Shown piece by piece: positions 34,804-47,979 of a stretch of DNA of 64,000 nt (positions are counted from its first letter, which is position 1; every line of letters begins with the position of its first letter). The stretch comes from Cyathus striatus. Lineage: Eukaryota > Basidiomycota > Agaricomycetes > Agaricales > Nidulariaceae. A program made the position numbers and the translations under genes. The DNA lies in the NCBI GenBank assembly GCA_025738555.1, contig JAOVFP010000012.1, positions 2,418,001 through 2,482,000 of the forward strand. The letters run 5' to 3'. The notes under the pieces are model-generated. The model did no database searches, was not told the origin of the DNA, and saw only the letters and a program-made list of their open reading frames with translations.

Positions 34804-37800
34804 TTAATCCTCCAGTTCAAATCTATCTATATGATCATCAATATCTTCATCATCAGTGTCTTTATCAATGTATTCATCAACATATTGCTTATCCAAATTT
34901 ACCTTCTCATTAACGTGATATAAATTATCTTCCTCATCTAACTCTTTTTGATAATTTTCTTCATCAACATCATTCACATCATCCACATCCTCCCAATCAT
35001 TGCTGTCTTGAGCTGTCTTTTCATAGGCCATAGGGATAGAATTGAGATATTTAGCTATCCAATCAGGGGCACCATTCTGTTTTCTAAATGCTGGTAGCCA
35101 CCAATCTAGACAACTCTGTGCTAGCTTCTGACAAATTGATGCTTGTTTAAGAGCATATGCTTTTACCCCTTGCTTAATATCACCTTCTGTATTATTTTTA
35201 TAGCTTCTTATATCACTTATACTTCTCCACCATTCAGTTTTCCATTCAAGATATTGGATAACTCTTCGCATCTCTTCCTGAAGAATCAAAACTTCTTCAG
35301 CCCATCTATCTTTTCTTGCATGAGACTTTGCCCATTCAACTCTCAGACTTTCATTTATTTGATCTTCACTGTTTTCATTATCAGAAGAAGCACGTGGAAT
35401 TAGCCATATCCACGATATTTCAAATCTTCCATTACTTGATGTATCATCTGGATCCTTTCCAGGCCCTCTAATGTCCTCTTGCTTTAGTTCTCGAAAATGT
35501 GACTGCCAGTTTCCATGTGGTTCAAGCACAGATAATGCTGCATATGCCTTTCGATATTGATCAGCACAGAGCTGTATTTTATTATAAAATCTCTGATACA
35601 GTGTTCTCATACGTGTATTTGGTTTATTTCCTGTACCAGATGTATTTAACAGCTTGAATTGCCATAATGTTGAAATCATACGACGCAGACGTCTTATATT
35701 TGCTAATGCATCTTCAGCTTGTGCCTTACGCAGTCTTAGTTCTGCATTAGCAAGTTTTTGTAATCCAGGGTAATTTTGAAGATTCACTGAAATTGTTGAG
35801 GGCAGATAGATTGGAAACATTTCAGCTTTAATAGTATTATTATCTGTATTTGATGCATTTAGATCACATAGTGGTATTATTGCTGGAGCCAATATAGTTG
35901 CCACTTCTGGCATATAGGTGAGTTGTACTTCTTGCCATTTTTTAATACGAGTGGCTAGAGATATACATTTATCCTGAATATCAGCTAGTTTTTTTTGATG
36001 TTAGTGACTTTTTTTCTAATTTTGAAACTTCAAGTTTAAGTGCATGTCTAAATAAAAATGTAAGTTATGGATATATAGTAAGTCTTTTAACTTACTGTTG
36101 TTCTTCAAGCTCAAATGCAAGAATGAGAAATTTTGTTTGAGTCATTTTATGTTTGGGGATATCTCCTCTTTTAGCAGCAGCAGCCTCTTCATTAGTTAGT
36201 TCAAGTCTTACATCTTGCAAACTTGTAGCTATAAGAATATTAGTAATATTATTATTAGTACTATTATCTTATTTTAACTTACTGCATTCTGACTCATGAT
36301 ATGGATTTTCACCTTTATGGCTTTCATGCCATACTTTAATTTGAGATTCCCACTTTTCAATCATGTCTTCTGGAAATGTAGCACTAAATTTCTCAAATAT
36401 TTCTCTGTGCTTTTCTTTCATTGACAGAGCCTCAAGGTATCGCCTTAGAAAATGTTTGCCTGTAAAGACATACTTAGTAAGAAGATAAAGTAAATAACTG
36501 AATCAAGTTATGGAAACCAATTGTTTTTATAAAATTCCATGCAATCCAATGATCATTTAATACTTCATGACGGGAAGCTGGACCCATCTCTCGTGTACTT
36601 GGGCGGAGATGATTACTACTAGACCATGTTGTCTCAATCTCTTCTCCACATGTTCGGTCAGCTCCTGGCATATAAGCTAAAGCAAAGGTACTACGGCATG
36701 TGCTTCCATGGCCATTTATGTGCCAAGATGGAACTCCAACATCAATTTTGGTTTTAGAGGAAATTCTCATAGACTCTGGAAAGTGTTCAATTCTCTGTCT
36801 CAAATTTTTAGACCACTGACATCCAATATCATAAGTAACCATGATCCATGGAAGTTCAATATTTGAAAGTGTTGAAAGTATAATATAGTCAACATTGCAG
36901 TACCTTTTAAGTGATATAGTAGCTTTAAGCATGATAGTGATAGAGCTTACTTACCGTTCACCTTTTTGTAAATCACCTGCACCATTTCTGCGAATTAAAG
37001 AATGCATTGAACATATTACAACAGCTGTTCCAGTAACTGAATGACCTGGAGCTGAACGTATACCAGCCTGAAGAATTGCATCATGTGCTGATTCACATGT
37101 ATTAATCTAATTTTTAGTTAATCATAATCAGGAAGAAGAGTATAAACTTATAAGTACAACAAACCTCAGGATTCTCTTTGTGATTTTTAAGGTGTGTTTG
37201 ATAATTTTGTTCTTCAACATAAGGTTCCCATCCAGGCATAAGCTCTATATCTTGAATGCCACGTTCTTTACAACTCAATTTAAAATTTGCATCAATAGCC
37301 AGATACATAATATTTAAGAATCTACAGTTGATGCATGTTAACAACTTCTATTTATATATAATGAAATTGTACATGCCTCAATGATGGATCTGTGTTTTCC
37401 CAATCTTCAGGAAGATTTTTGTTGGGATGTGGACATGCAGGGCATTCAATTGTCAACTCTCCATTTTTTGTGCCCTTTATTCCTTCAGTAAACTGACCTC
37501 TACCACCACACTTACACAGAAAAAGAATTCGCCACATTCGGACAACATGTCGAAATTCATTGTAACGATTCTGAAATTCATATTAAGTTATTATGTATGA
37601 TATCTTATACAAATATAAGATATTACTCACTATATCATCCTCCAATTTGCATTTATCAGTTTTATGGGATAGAGTGTGATACCAGTCATATAATGTTGTC
37701 TTTCCCTGCAAGTTAAGTTCATGAAATGTATCAAGACATTCAAAAGTAAAAACAGTTTGAGGACGAATAAAGCTAGCTGGAAACCATCTTGCACGTAGCA

Positions 37801-38748
37801 ATTGAGTATAGCATGGAATAATTTGTTTTCTGCAATCACAGAAATTAACTGAGACTGTGTGAATTCCAGTACTATCAACCACCACTAAATTGACAGTAGA
37901 TTCAGCTGGATTATGACAGTTTTCTCCTCCATGTCCAAGCTGAATAACAAGTCCTAAATTCTTCAAAGAGTCTTTTTCAAAATAGAATTCATTCCATTTC
38001 TATGTAATGAGTATAATAAGCAAAATATCAAAAACTACATGTGGAAGTTGCATCATACCTCTATTCGATGAAGTGGTAAATTTGCATGTTCTAGAACTAT
38101 GCAGTTTTTGCATCGCAGTAAACCACCATTCAAACAATCTTTACACTTATAATAGCCATATTCTTTCTTACACAAGTAGCATTTATCTTCAGTTATATAA
38201 TCTCCTTTACCATCATGGCGGAGAAGTTCATCCAGAAAATCATCTTGATATTTAATCCAATCCTTTAATTTTGCCTATATAATTTGTTATAATATACACA
38301 ATTTAATATTCAATGTACCCACAGAAGATTTTTGATCTCGTTGACGTTTTGGCTTCAATGGTTGTTCACTGTCATGTACTGTTGAAACCAATTCCTCATT
38401 TTCATCAGGTTCTAATGTTTCAGATGGTGTCTCTGTATTCTTTGTAGTTTTTTTTTCTTTAAGAGAAATTACATTGCGCTGCCTTTGAAACTCCTTTGTT
38501 ATCTTACTCTTGCCATGAGTTTCCACAATTGTTCGTGAAGTAATTCTTGATGAGCGTGAGCTAGATCCTTGATTGTGTGTTGTTGTTGAGTGACTTGCTC
38601 TATTTCCACTATTAACAGCTGATGATGTTCCAGATCTTAAAACATGACGGAATTGAACAGTATTTGTAGCAATTGATGATCGTCTAGAACGTTTGTTGAT
38701 AGTAGCTTGAGCTTCAGCTGTAGGAGAGACGTTGCGCTTTGAGGGCAT
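34804..38748 (-). CDS. KDZ transposase with CxC2 cysteine cluster, ~1150 aa, one frameshift
   Basis: Main transposase of the 25.6-kb element. Exons: 38748-38323, 38274-38059, 37999-37631, 37570-37377, 37321-37165, 37106-36955, 36903-36518, 36459-36283, 36228-36096, 36047-34804; all phases close. A basic Ser-rich N-terminus is followed by the zinc cluster CYLCKKEYGYYKCKDC..C..C..H and PLHRIEKWNE, typical of CxC2. The KDZ core has LAIDANFKL, ELMPGWEPYVEE, GAGDLQKGERY, VTYDIGCQW, PSWHINGHGSTC, MPGADRTCGEEIE and RHEVLNDHW. The C-terminus is a coiled coil followed by an acidic tail (DDVNDVDEEN). Odd points: the intron at 37376 begins GC rather than GT; the donor at 38322 is GTGGGT; one extra A in an A8 run (about 35989-35996) shifts the frame between LTSKK and LADIQDK. 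Without that base the gene is complete, so a sequencing error is plausible. Confidence 0.88.
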
Positions 38749-41700
38749 TTCTGTAGTGAGGAAGTGCTAGAACAAAGATGGATTAAGAGATATCTCAATG
38801 AAAGCTCTATGGGTATTAATAAGATGGCTCTTGTGCGGTGTGCGATTCACCTCATTGTCACCTTCTGGTAGCTGCTTGAACCGAACCTAATATCTATTAA
38901 TAATCTGTGTGATCGTCCTCATGCTGCCCTTGAGGCATCGAATAAATGGACGGACACAGAATGTCACCTGAACCGTCTGATTGAACTGCCTTTACACACA
39001 GTGAACTATGAATAATATACGATGGAATCAGGCTTCGATTCTACGATTATACCTTGTCCTCCAACGACCATCTGACAAACCCTGACCCTGACCCTTATCC
39101 ACCTCATCCCCTCCACCCTTACTCGAACGGAAGATAGCTTGAAATTGAAATATGGAGTCTTGTCATTGGGGCAGTGGAAGCGTAGTGGATGTTGGCAAGA
39201 ATGTCGTGGTTGGGTGCTTAGAACCCAGTCAGAACATAGTGTTTGACTCGCACACATAAGTATGTGGGCAGGAAAGGGGGGAAAGTCAAGAGCAGAGACA
39301 AATCAGGTTGAGTTCTATGCGTCTGGATCAGTAATGACAGCGTCACACGACACTGGTCATGTCTCTTGTGGGATCAGAGAAGGTGCTTTATGGGCACATG
39401 TTCAAGCCAATACTATTAATATAGTATCGACCCCTCATTCAGGCCATGGTGCGAATGGCAAGGTGTCATATATTGCTCACATAAGTAAATCTATCACTTC
39501 ATCGAGTACGTATCTCAAGATCAGTTATAAATTAAATCCTGTAACTACACTATTCAGTAACTAGAAGCGCTAGGACATGCACTCACATCAGTACGCGCTC
39601 GGTTACAGGAATTCCCGGAGTTAACGGCTCTTTCTGCGGCGCGCATCAATAGTGCGTGATGGCATTGGTACAAGTTCTTGGCTGTTTCACGCGCCGTTGT
39701 CCATGTGGTTTTACGCATGTAAATGCAATAGTAATAAGCTGGCATATCAATATGTACGGTACTGGAAAGTGCTCAGAATAAATCACATAATTTCATGTGG
39801 CTATATCCAATACCCATCCATCCGAATGCATAACTTGGGTGGGTTTAGATATGATTCATGGTTAGAATATCGATATCATTTTATTTTTGGATCGAAGGTG
39901 AAAAGTAACGTACATTTAAGTATGAGATCGCACACTACTGCAATCTATCTATGAGATAATCGATGAATGAGTAAGCACAGACTGTGTATCATTGACATAA
40001 TAGGATTTGTTTAGTAACGAGATAATGATCATTATGATCTAGAGTCCTGGTTACACCTGTGCGGTATGCGACTCCTTGTCTTAGTCTATACTTATTGGCT
40101 CTACTTCGCATATGGCTCAAATACTACTTATCTAATCTGGTTGGCGAATGAATGTTAATTCTTTCACTAGTACTCTGCTCCAGTTCCGAGGTGAAGTGAT
40201 TATGTGATACAGTTAGGGTTGCTAACCGTAACGCCACCTGCTATTGTTCACCTTCTCCATAGTGCTGCTGTGAGGCGAGTTGCCCTCAATGCTGAGGTAC
40301 CTTGGGGTGCCAAAAATGGAAATTGTGGCGCCTCAAGGTACCTTCGAAACACCGAGGCTAGGCCGGCCTTAAGGTCCGAGACCAAACAAAAACAAGCGAT
40401 ATTCTGCCACCCGATTGGCTGTTATCATCGATTAGCGCTCAATTTCAAGACTACAGTAGTACATCGCGACGCGCGTCCAGCTTCAATCACTTCACTGAAT
40501 TAATAGGGCATATATTTGTTTTAAAAAATATACATGAATACCAATATATAGTAGTACCTATATATGTGGAAAATACAGGAATTCAGAATTACGATGCCCC
40601 GAAGTTATGACACAGCCGAATTATTTACACCTGGCTTTCATCCAATCACAAATTCAATTTGCACGTGCTACATCTATGATGAATACGAGTAACAGGGCTC
40701 ATGTCCGAGTTGTTCATCGAACAAATACATATATTTAGTGTACCTAACATATTATTTATACACTATCTGTTCTCTGTCATAGGTTTCAATTCGATAATGG
40801 ATGAGTTTGCATATTGCAGGTTTGCTGATAGCTCAGAAGACTTATTGAACAAGGTTGAAGTATATTCGAAAAATTAGAAAGAAGATTGTAATACTTACAC
40901 TCAACCACTATCTACATCAAAGCTAGTAGCACCATAGCATACAAGAAATATGGGTAGTATGTACCTAGTCGATGAACTGACGAAGGGTGAGAGACCCTTC
41001 GCAGCCGTCAGTTGACTGCCGATTATGCTGAACAACTAAGCTAAACCAAATTCGTAGGGTACCCCCCTACCCCCTTACCTAATACACGTACCAGATCGAA
41101 GGATCTGACACCTCTTGCTTCATACCATTCGGAGCGGCATAAGCAAATTTTTTTCGGTGGGCGTCATACTATATCTATCTGCCGTGTAAGCCTCAAGCCA
41201 GAGACTATTCACAATCTTATGATTGTAAAACACTACTGCAATCTTCACAGAGGTACTGGTGGTGTGAAGTAGTCTTATACTTACAACCTGTATTCTACTT
41301 ATGCATTTTGTAATGTTATATACATCTTGCATCTTACAGTTGTTGCCAGTGAGTGAATATTTGTGATCTTATCGCAGGAAGTCGGTATGTATTATAACCG
41401 TAAACCATAAACAGCTGTACTTGTACCCGTCTCATATCATAAACGATTCGAAAAATGTCTATATGGTACGGTTATGGCCAAAATCTGTATCATAAACTGT
41501 TATGGTACGGTTGGCAACCCTAGATACAGTCGATCTAGTGACACACTCTAACATGATGAATGCGCCGCTGCATGTTTCATACAATTATTACTGTGATTTC
41601 CAACTTGTCTAGGTCCATACTGTCCACTCTCTGCGTTTCCTACTAGCCCTTCCCACTTCTGGAAATTCACTATAATTCCAGTAATTTACACTCCCCCGGG

Positions 41701-42313
41701 AGGTCTGTACAGATCCGCACGGATCCGCACGGAATCCGTACGGACCTGAAAATTCCGTACAGATCCGTACAGATCCGTGAGGATACCATACAGAATTTAT
41801 ATAGTGGCTATTATTATTATTAGGGGTGATGATTCTGCACAGATTCCATACATATTCTGCATGGATCCTGTGTGGATTTATGCAGAATCTGTAAGATGTG
41901 TTTAATACCTTAATTTTCCAGTAATTTACACTCCCCCTGGGAGTCTGTGCAGATTCCATGCAGAATCAGTTTTGGTCTGTACAGATGCAAATTTCTGTGT
42001 GGATTCTGCACAGATTCTGCACAGAATCAGTATTGATCTGTACAGATGTAAAAATTCTGTATGGATTCCACACAGATTCTGCATGTATCCATACAGAATC
42101 CACATAGTTTTAAGTAGTAATAATATTTCACAGATTCTGTGCAGATTCTATGAAGACTTTTAATTTATAGAACTTATAGTGCAATCACCTACATATTTTA
42201 GTTGTTTAAAGTAACTCCTGCTCTCAAAGCTATTTAAAATAGTGTGATAATTGTTAATTCATAATCATTTCTACATATACTTGGCTAATATATAAAAACA
42301 TGACTTTATTTAT
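38749..42313. other. Interior of the giant element without a supportable gene
   Basis: Upstream (promoter) side of the KDZ gene at 38749-39000. A CCCTGACCCTGACCCTTA tract lies near 39081. 39262-39564 and 40204-40503 are open on the plus strand but show no splice or family support. 40270-40350 has a short inverted pair of GAGGTACCTTGGGG and CTCAAGGTACCTTC. The remainder is unstructured until the CCGTACGGATCC module at 41690. Confidence 0.4.
41690..42160. repeat. Dense small palindromes of GATCCGTACGGA / AGATTCTGTGCAGA type
   Basis: Words GTACAGATCCGCACGGA, CCGTACGGACC, TCCGTACAGATCC and then TCTGCACAGATTCTG follow each other continuously, CpG-containing in the first half and TG/CA-containing in the second, as if the second half had lost CpGs by deamination. 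Twin markers CCAGTAATTTACACTCCC at about 41669 and 41918 show a 250-bp unit. The same family is at 49615-49850. Confidence 0.65.
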
Positions 42314-44642
42314 TTAGAGGACTATATCTTCAGCTGGAAAGTCATCATCCTCCTCTGCTACATTTTCTTCCACTTCCAACCCATTAGCTTCCTGTTTTCT
42401 TCTTCTTTCTTGTCTATCTATAACATGTTTACTGTGATAAAACAACATGGTATGCAAAAACCAATCAAAATTGCTTGGAGTCATTTTTTTTAGACTAGAT
42501 TCAAAGCCACCAAGCCAAGCATTGAGCTGTTCACATGCCTATGACAAGTAGTAGTTTATGAAATATTTTTAAATAATTATAATATGAATCTCACCTGTGT
42601 ATTAAAAGCCCTCTTCAAATATGGATTTCCATTATTGTCAAAATCAGTTATAACTAGATTTGGAGCAGATCCATCTAGTGGTGCTGGATTGCAAAATATT
42701 CTGCAGAGAAAGTCTTTAACTCTGTGATTTGTATAATGATAGCTATCTACACTAAGTCTTGTAGTTTTTTTCCAGGTTTCCCATTGCTCTCTTCTTGCAT
42801 CATTAAGAAGATATCTTAGTACCAAACATGCCTTATCAATGCATACATAGTCTGGCCTGGATTCTTCAGTAGGATATACTTCCTCCAAAAATTTCATAAT
42901 ATTGTATGGTGATTCTGCCCCTCAAATTTTGTCCAGGCAATAACAACACCACAAGGTGCACATATTGTTTCCACACAGTAGAATTTACCTAGAGTAAAGT
43001 AATTCTTTGTTTTATTATTAGTTGACTGTTGTTGATCATCATGTGGCTGAACATTTCTTGGTCTAACTGTATTCCATGGGAGTTGTTCTCCTGGACGCTG
43101 AAGCATTCTTCTTACACCTGCATGATGAGAAGTGTTGCGAGTGGATTGAAACCTCCTCCACTCTTCTTGGTGATTATTGCAAGCTTGGGTACCCTGCTTT
43201 TTCATGTTAGTGCACCCTTGAATACGACAACATGCACCATAAAAGGTTTCATGTACTTCACAGAAAACTCCTCCACGTGCATTATGTAACTCACTTGTAC
43301 ACTCTTCAAATGCACAATGTGTTGGACCCATCATGATACCATCCAATACAACCATTTTGACAGGGGCATATTCATTCTCATTTGTTGCTGTATTGTCACT
43401 TTCAATATCTGCTACTGCTCTTTGTACATTTACAGAATTCATATCCTCCTGTGTACTTTCAGATTGTACAAGATCAGGAACTGCTCTATTTTCATCAACT
43501 CCTACCACACCAGCAGAGTCAATATCTGATATTGCATTAGATCTACTTCTATAAGCATGTGTGCACTCAGAACATGTATGCTTATCAGCAGATCGAATAA
43601 TTCCATTATCACCAAGTAAAGAAAATGCTTCACGTGTAAGATTATCAATTGAAAGACCATCTTCAACTTCCAAATTTATATCTCTTGAAGAGGCCAAAGC
43701 TCTAACAGTTTCTTGAATATATGCTTGCCAAACATGTCTGCGGGTGATGCTGTGTTCATCAGAAAAGCTATTGTTCCAAAACTCAGTATAAGCAGCAGCT
43801 GATGCATGAAAGCTATAAATTGCATTTACAGCTGCATTGGAAAATGTTCTGTCTACCCAAACTGACTGTCCTACTTTAACGTACTTTGCAGAATTGAGGT
43901 ACACTCGAGTACTCTTTCAATTTGGAATTGAAACTTTTTCTCTGTCAGCTGAGTATTGTGTTTTGCATCTTTTGCATACTCCTGTGAGTACTTGAACATT
44001 TTTTATAGTTTCAGTACCCCGAATTAAAGTAACATGAGGTATGTCCTGTGCATCTGTTGATAAGTGTAATGCCAATGAGGGGCATGTATTTGTTACACAT
44101 ATAGAAGTTACAGGGCAAATAACAAATGCTGGTGAAATCTCTTTATGAGATACTACTTTTAAATTTCCTTTAAATCTTCCAGATGATGCAATTGGATTAA
44201 GCTTTAGAGTCTTCATCAAGTTATCTAAGCTCAATGCCAAAATTGTATCCCTTTCATCATTAGGCTCATCTTTAAATAATTTGTTACATCTCTCTCCAAG
44301 ATGAACTTGCAATGCTCTAGATAAAGTGAGCATCCAAGCAGTCATTTGTACATTATTCTCCTCTGGATATCTAGGATTGAATTGCCTTGCATGAAGACTT
44401 AATAGATCACTGTTGTGTGTAACTGTAAATAGTATTACCAATGCTGTTGATAGGGAAATTTCTGAGCTATAATTACTACTGATAAATTTGCTGAAAGTTT
44501 TAAATGAAATGTCAGGGAAGGGCTGCATGTTTGCTGAAACTCCTGGCAATATCATTAAAATAACTGTGGTTATACTTCCATATTGTATCCAATTATTAAG
44601 TCTCAAAAGTGTGGTGGATATGAGAGTGAATTCCATTAGCAT
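42314..44642 (-). pseudogene. KDZ-associated gene with CxC5 and CxC6 clusters, two lesions
   Basis: Exons 44642-42595 and 42538-42314 (intron GTGAGA..CATAG). The order matches the agaric CxC5/CxC6 family: CPVTSICVTNTCPSL and GVCKRCKTQY (CxC5), the SxxAYTEFWN region, HTCSECTHAYRSRS (CxC6), then the core VKMVVLDGIMMGP, a Cys/His-rich block (CAFEEC...CRIQGC..), VETICAPCGVVIAWTKF, VYPTEESRPDYVCIDKA, DSYHYTNHR, CNPAPLDGSAPNLV, KRAFNTQACEQLNAWLGGF. Lesions: TGA at 43917-43919 inside the conserved region between VSIPN and KSTRVYLN, and one G missing from a short G run near 42914, before SPYNIMKFLEEVYP. With both set aside the model is about 757 codons. The start is uncertain; 44642 is the first good ATG and an upstream exon may exist. 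Role within the element: probably the second DNA-processing or DNA-binding component (inference). Confidence 0.8.
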
Positions 44643-44798
44643 GGAACATCCAGTTACAAGATTATACAGAACACATTTTTTATGGAGGAAAAAATGTACA
44701 AGGATTTGACATATGAAATAGAGTACAGAGATTTCAAATTTTATACTACATTGAAAGATTGGAGACATCAAAAAAGAGAAATTAAAACCAAAATCAAC

Positions 44799-47391
44799 TT
44801 ACTCTTTGGCCCCCTTTTTAGTTGTCTTCTTAACTTCCAAAACTTTTCCTTTTCCTTTACTTTTACCCTTACCCTTACCCTTCTCATTCTCTTTCTGTTT
44901 TCCTTTCCCCTTCTCCTTTGTTTTATCACTCTTCTTCTTTCTCATCATCATTTCCTTCTCTTCCTCATTATCAGTATTATCCTCCTCATCACTCTCCTCA
45001 CTCTCCTCACTACTCTCACTATCTTCTTCATCTTCCACTTTCTTCTTAATTTTATCTTTTCCCTTTCCCTTAATTTTCTTCCTTACTGCTTGGTCTGGAT
45101 CAAGTGTCCCTCCATTGTTATAAAACATCTTAAGATCTTCAAATGTATATTTTTGAGTCTTTTCATACCCCCATGCTTCCAAATCAGATGGAGCATTATC
45201 CCCTCCCTGCATCCATTTCATCAACAAAGGATAATTAGAAAGTTTTGGAAAGAGTTTTGTATGGTTGGACTGAAAGTATGAATAGGACAAGAAAATGTCA
45301 ACAATTGCCTTCTTATTTGGACGTTTTCCTTCCCATTGGTTGTTCATTACCATTGAGTTATAAATATCTAAATATTTGAGAGTGACCAAGTATTTCTGAT
45401 ATTGACCTCTGACTCCATCCTCATAGGTGCGATTAACCTCATCTGAACAAACACCAAGTCGAGCAGTAATTGTTTGGGACTCAGCATTTAGTTCTGTTAC
45501 AACAGGTGGAGCTATAGAAACAGATCTATGGCTTGTAGAAAGTGACGCAGAGCGAGATGGACCTGTAACTACTAGTGAACCTTGTTGAGCTGAAGGATGA
45601 AATGAAGACTATTTATATAGTTGAGTTTGAGACTACAAATATGAATAAAATACACTTACACATAATACATGTAAAACATAATTTTCCGTCTGAATCCATA
45701 TAAAATCCTCATTGTCATCAATAGCACACTCATAGCTACCTAAAAGGCGCCAATGTGGACTGTCATTGTCAACAATAAAGAACCATTGCTCAGATTCCAT
45801 GATAGGACTATATTTCTTAGCTAATCCTTTCAGAACAGGCTGCATTGAATTTACTGACACTGGAACTTTAATAAATGTCATTGATTTCATATTTGAAACT
45901 TGAAGATTTGTTGGATCAAGATTTGAAATGTAAAGGTATACAATTCCTTTTACATGTTCCAAATAGCCTGACTCCTTCTCAATGTCCTCAAAGTCAGCAA
46001 TATTATATGCATTTCCCTGGGCATGATGACGCATGAATCCACCTTGATATCATGTTATTATTTTATTATCTATATAAGAAAAATACTTACCAGTTACACG
46101 AGAAGATCCTTGTAAATTATAGATGTCTTTTTTTGGTGGAGATTCCATGTGAATATCACCTGCATGGTCACCTTTACTTTTCATAGAAATCTGAATCTCA
46201 CTGTTCTCACTGTTCTTCTTGCTTATAGCCCCTTTCTTTGGTGGGGATGTCATATGGACATCTACATTATCACCTGCTCTTATGGCCCCTTTCTTTGGTG
46301 GGGATGTCATATAAACATCTACATTATCACCTGTTCTCCCACCAGAAGGTTGATCCACCTCAGAATGGATGTTCTCTCCACTCTGGTTATGGATATTCTC
46401 ACTGCTCTGTATGTGAACTTCTTTTCCACTTTTTTGGTGAGTACTCTCACTGCCCTTGTTGTGAATGTTATCTTCTCTGTTCTTATTGAGAGTGCTCTCT
46501 CCACTCTTATTCTCTCCACTATAGCTGTGAGTGTTCTCACTACTCTGGTTGTGATTATCCTCTTTACTTTGGTTGACAGTATCTTCTTCTTCAAACTTAT
46601 TGTCACTGTCATTATTGGAGGAATTGACACTGCTCTTATTTGGAGTATTCTCTTTGCTTTGATTGGTAGTATCTTCTTCTGCAAATTCATTCTCACTTTC
46701 AGTAGATTTATCTTTTTCTCCAGACTTGTCCTTGCTTTCAGTAGATTTATCTTCTTCTCCAGACTCATCCTCACTTTCAGCAGATTTATCTTCTCCAGAC
46801 TCATCCTCACTTTCAGCAGATTTATCTTCTCTAGACTCATCCTCTCTTTCAGCAGATTTATCTTCTTCTCCAGACTCATCCTCACTTTCAGTAGATTCAG
46901 TTTCTTGTATCTCAGAGCGACGAATACGGCCACTAGTAGCACTCAGAGTCTGGGTAGCAGGAACTAAGCTGATAGCAGCATTACGGATTCGCTTAGGAGG
47001 TGCAACAGATGTTCCATCATCAATGATGTTCTGTTCAGCATTGGTTAATTTCACTGGTGGAGCAGCCTGAGAGTCTTCAGCAATACGTTGCATTGCAGAT
47101 TTACTTAGAAATAAAAAATGAATAAAAAATAATTTTACAAGTGAGTTATTACACACCGTCCTTTTCCTCCTTTTCCTTTTTCCCTTTCTTCTTCTGAGTA
47201 TCATTCCCCTGAGTATCACTCCCCTGAGTATCATTCCCCCCCTGTCCTTCATCCACATTACCCCCCTTTCTACCCTTCTTTTTGGCAGGTTGTGTGGCAG
47301 GATCAGTGGATGAAATAGTACGCTTGCGAGCATTTGTTTTATTAGCATTGTCCTTGGTGGATTGGTTGCGAGCAGATCTGCGAGGTGGCAT
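44799..47391 (-). CDS. Accessory protein of the giant element, intact, 807 aa
   Basis: Exons 47391-47153, 47103-46091, 46042-45662, 45589-44799 sum to exactly 808 codons with all phases closing. MPPRRSARNQ start with a basic N-terminus and GGNDTQGSDTQGNDTQ repeats; residues about 120-400 are low complexity: SAESEDESGEED repeats, then NQSSEN/NKSSEN repeats and three TSPPKKGAI/ESPPKKD units. A folded part (about 420-560) contains the segment GYLEHVKGIVYLYISN, a WFFIVDNDSPHWRLLGSYECA strand and EDFIWIQTENYVLHVL. Another (about 600-690) has YQKYLVTLKYLDIYNSMV and NYPLLMKWMQ. The C-terminus is Lys/Glu/Asp-rich (KGKGKDKIKKK, EEDSESSEESEE). It lies 156 bp upstream of the CxC5/6 gene on the same strand. 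Family not recognised; a chromatin- or DNA-binding helper is a guess. The antisense open frames here are shadows of acidic repeats. Confidence 0.72.
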
Positions 47392-47979
47392 GGTATGTAG
47401 TGGTGACAAATGTTAAGTGTTGGTATGGGTGGATGTGTAGGGATGTGTAACTGATGGTGGTTCAGATAAGAAAGGGGCATGAGGCGTGCACAGACCTAAA
47501 GGCAAGATTCACACTGTTTATTTTTAATCCTGTCTGTGTGACTTCACAGCTTATCTATAAAAGTAAGTGAATGTTCACATCATCTATTTTTAATCCTGTC
47601 TGTGTGACGATCACAATGTTTATAATTTAAGGAAAGGGTATGAGAGAATAGTGTAAGCAATCACAAGGAACTTAATGTGAGATCACCTCATTGCACCAAT
47701 CTATTCTCGTCTCATTGCATCAATCAATTCTCGCCCCATTGAACCAATAAATTCTCGCTCCATTACATCAATCAATTCTCACCTCCCTGCATCAATCAAT
47801 TCTCGCCTCATTGCTAACACTTTTTTGTGTTCTTACTTTGGAATGGATTTTATGTTCAGAAAATTATATATTTGTGTATCTAAAATGTACATGTGTGCTG
47901 TATTCTAACATATACTATAATACACTAAGCACTTCTCCCTTATCTTCTTAACCCACTCTTCCTACCCCCCTCACTCGTA
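47392..47979. other. Promoter side of the accessory gene and a 24-bp tandem repeat
   Basis: 47690-47815 carries about five copies of a 24-bp unit reading ATTCTCGCCTCATTGCATCA with small changes. The phrase TTTTTAATCCTGTCTGTGTGAC occurs twice (about 47521 and 47588). No gene seen. Confidence 0.55.

Noticed and set aside
42900..42920. Programmed ribosomal frameshift in the CxC5/6 gene
   Set aside because: There is no slippery heptamer, and similar one-base changes in homopolymers of other genes in this window favour decay or consensus error.
46149..46967. 272-aa plus-strand open frame opposite the accessory gene
   Set aside because: Antisense of low-complexity acidic repeats (Ser/Glu codons read backwards); the minus-strand model has four phase-matched exons.
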